Below, one piece after another: positions 38,452 to 39,818 of a stretch of 39,818 bases of DNA. Position numbers and translations under genes: made by a program. This stretch comes from Deinococcus marmoris (GTDB lineage Bacteria > Deinococcota > Deinococci > Deinococcales > Deinococcaceae), in contig NZ_MSTI01000074.1 in assembly GCF_001949125.1 (NCBI RefSeq), positions 1-39,818 of the forward strand. The letters run 5' to 3'. The number at the start of each line of letters is the position of its first letter. The first letter of the stretch is position 1. The notes under the pieces are model-generated. The model worked only from the letters and a program-made list of their open reading frames with translations. It had not been told where the DNA came from and did no database searches.

Positions 38452-39135
38452 ATGGCTAACCTCAGCTCCTCGACAGTAATGCTCACAGGGGCGGGCGGCG
38501 CGCTGGCGACTGCCATTGCCCAGGAACTCGACGACGCGGGCGCGCAGATGGTGCTGGTGGGGCGCGGCGAGGCCCTGGCCCGCGCCGCAGACCGCATCCC
38601 CGCCACCGAAGTAATCGACGTCGATCTGGCGGACCCCGCCAGCGTGGCGCAACTGAAAAAAGTCAAGGTGGACATCCTGGTGCATACCGCCGGGGCTTAC
38701 TCTATGCAGGCCGTGCAGAAGGCCACCACAGATGACCTGCGGGCCATGCTGGACGCCAATTTCCTGACGCTGTTCCACGCGGTTCAGGGCGTGTTGCCCA
38801 ACATGATCAAGAACAAGGACGGCATCATCCTGGGCGTCAGCGCGGCGCAGGCGGCCCGCAATACCGGCCCCGGTGCGGCGCTGTACACGGCGAGCAAAGC
38901 GGCGCTGGGGGCATACCTGAACAGCCTGAACGACGAGTTGAAGTCCAAGGGCGTGCGCGGCTGCGTGCTGTATCCGATGGGCGCTATCGACACCCCGGCC
39001 AACCGCGACGCGGGCCTGAAATGGGAAACGATGATCGACCCGCGCGGCCTCGCCAAGAGTGTGGCCCACATCCTGACGCGCCCGGACCGCGCGCACATCA
39101 CGGACATCAAGGTCTACCCAGACGAGGAAGAGTAA
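38452..39135 (+). CDS. Short-chain dehydrogenase/reductase
   Basis: The 227 residues have the nucleotide motif LTGAGGALATAIA (a variant TGxxxAxA of the usual TGxxxGIG), DVDLADPAS, the NNAG counterpart HTAGAYS, a Ser in LGVSAAQAA, and the catalytic YTASKAALGAY. The C-terminus ends TDIKVYPDEEE, short for the family. The substrate is unknown. TAGGCT lies 7 nt before the ATG; GGGAGG also precedes it closely. It is the last high-GC gene before the AT-rich right end. Confidence 0.9.
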   Translation: MANLSSSTVMLTGAGGALATAIAQELDDAGAQMVLVGRGEALARAADRIPATEVIDVDLADPASVAQLKKVKVDILVHTAGAYSMQAVQKATTDDLRAMLDANFLTLFHAVQGVLPNMIKNKDGIILGVSAAQAARNTGPGAALYTASKAALGAYLNSLNDELKSKGVRGCVLYPMGAIDTPANRDAGLKWETMIDPRGLAKSVAHILTRPDRAHITDIKVYPDEEE

Positions 39136-39195
39136 GGAGCAGGCAGTTGAGGGCAAGGTAAATTGTTCTTTGTGTAGATTTTTAAAATAGTTGGA

Positions 39196-39818
39196 TTAAG
39201 TTCCTATATAATTTATATTTCCCATAGAAATTTTATTCTCTTTAATCAGAGAATCACGGATTTCTAAGAGAATTTCGTAGCCAGAATCATAAGATGCTGG
39301 AGGGAAAAGAGAGTGGGTGTCTAGTAGATTACCATTGCCCAGCCAATCCAAAGCATCAGCCAAATCAACTCTTACAATTCCCGCAATAGAAGAAGAATAA
39401 TCCGAATCACGTCCACTCGGTTTCCCCAGGTTGCGAAAAAGTAAGCCATGCTGTGCATGGGGTCTCAAAAATATTGAGGGTGCAGCTAATCTGAGATCTA
39501 TAAGTTCGGTGTTAATACCCTTCCATATACCCGGACTGATTACTTTTGCGCTCGACAGGTCGGCAGCTACTAATATAATATAAGCATATCTCTGTGTTTT
39601 ATTCTCTTTTCTCTCCGATCTTCTCTCAAAATTTAAGTATTTTCCATCTTTACCAGATGAAACAGCTTTATAGCAAGAAAACCATAATGCTATCCAGATA
39701 TTATCAACTAAGTCTAACCAAGTAGTTTGAATTCCATAATGCTGCAATAATGGTTCTATTGATTTGATATGCATATCTTTAAACACTTTATTCGTAGATT
39801 TTAGATTGCGAACCAGCT
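39196..39818 (-). CDS. FRG-domain protein, 5' end outside the window
   Basis: The frame is open to the window edge, and the part visible runs from LVRNLKSTNK through IEPLLQHYGIQTTWLDLVDN and IWIALWFSC to the stop at 39196. LLQHYGxxTxxLD with WxALxFA-like continuation is the FRG domain hallmark. FRG proteins often occur in phage-defence and other accessory regions; the biochemical function is not settled. The GTG at 39784-39786 is not a credible start because the frame continues upstream in the same domain. The gene is strikingly AT-rich (ATA, AGA and TTA codons are frequent), unlike its left neighbours, so it is probably acquired. Confidence 0.85.
   Translation of the reverse strand, partial: LVRNLKSTNKVFKDMHIKSIEPLLQHYGIQTTWLDLVDNIWIALWFSCYKAVSSGKDGKYLNFERRSERKENKTQRYAYIILVAADLSSAKVISPGIWKGINTELIDLRLAAPSIFLRPHAQHGLLFRNLGKPSGRDSDYSSSIAGIVRVDLADALDWLGNGNLLDTHSLFPPASYDSGYEILLEIRDSLIKENKISMGNINYIGT

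Noticed and set aside
39196..39786. Complete FRG gene starting at GTG 39784
   Set aside because: The frame continues open to the window edge with domain-like sequence, so the true start is outside.

Overview
The window is high-GC bacterial chromosome with the marks of Deinococcus. Most genes start at an ATG or GTG lying 5-7 nt after a TAnnnT box and without a Shine-Dalgarno, the leaderless architecture known from Deinococcus. A uracil-DNA glycosylase gene sits directly before a poxvirus-type topoisomerase IB gene, an order I recall from D. radiodurans. CtaG-type oxidase assembly and a large UbiD-family decarboxylase also fit. The species cannot be named from the sequence alone. Both ends are AT-rich and look foreign.

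Layout. 1-1050 is a decayed mobile region: the 5' part of an IS982-like transposase gene, a truncated tyrosine recombinase, a possible truncated membrane protein and a broken tRNA-Leu(UAA). It abuts tmRNA (ssrA, minus strand). 1750-4720 holds a consensus promoter followed at once by a terminator, a sulfurtransferase, an unknown gene and hemW. 4716-9057 holds a winged-helix regulator divergent from a cytochrome P450 (with a palindrome between them), a nitrilase-family gene and lpd. 9316-12078 (minus) holds an M42 aminopeptidase, pth, a small conserved gene and a DUF427 gene. 12176-13288 is an FMN alpha-hydroxy-acid oxidase.

13298-16635 (minus) is a DNA-repair cluster in which photolyase and uracil-DNA glycosylase form one open frame overlapping topoisomerase IB. 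carA follows. 18091-19249 has a small secreted protein and an SDR gene carrying a frameshift. 19321-21364 (minus) is a copper-delivery operon for cytochrome oxidase, pcuC-sco-ctaG, with 4-nt overlaps. Then come a membrane GGDEF protein and a GNAT. 23756-24337 is a long, structured leader with a consensus promoter and a 42-residue ORF ahead of a RIO1-type kinase.

25384-29146 has a large secreted protein with an Asp/Met-rich tail, then a UbiD-family decarboxylase. 29337-33162 is a solute-uptake cluster: two near-duplicate amino-acid binding proteins flank a sarcosine/N-methyl-amino-acid oxidase, followed by a permease but no ATPase. Then come a DUF4173 membrane protein, a small metalloprotease, a VapBC-like toxin-antitoxin pair, a voltage-sensor channel with an unusual pore, an M24 peptidase and an SDR. 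The window ends inside an AT-rich FRG-domain gene.

Two modes of start are mixed. Housekeeping genes are mostly leaderless; binding proteins, permease, pcuC, antitoxin, the 42-residue ORF and the internal ung start carry clear Shine-Dalgarno sequences. A degenerate octamer repeat occurs at four loci, one inside hemW.
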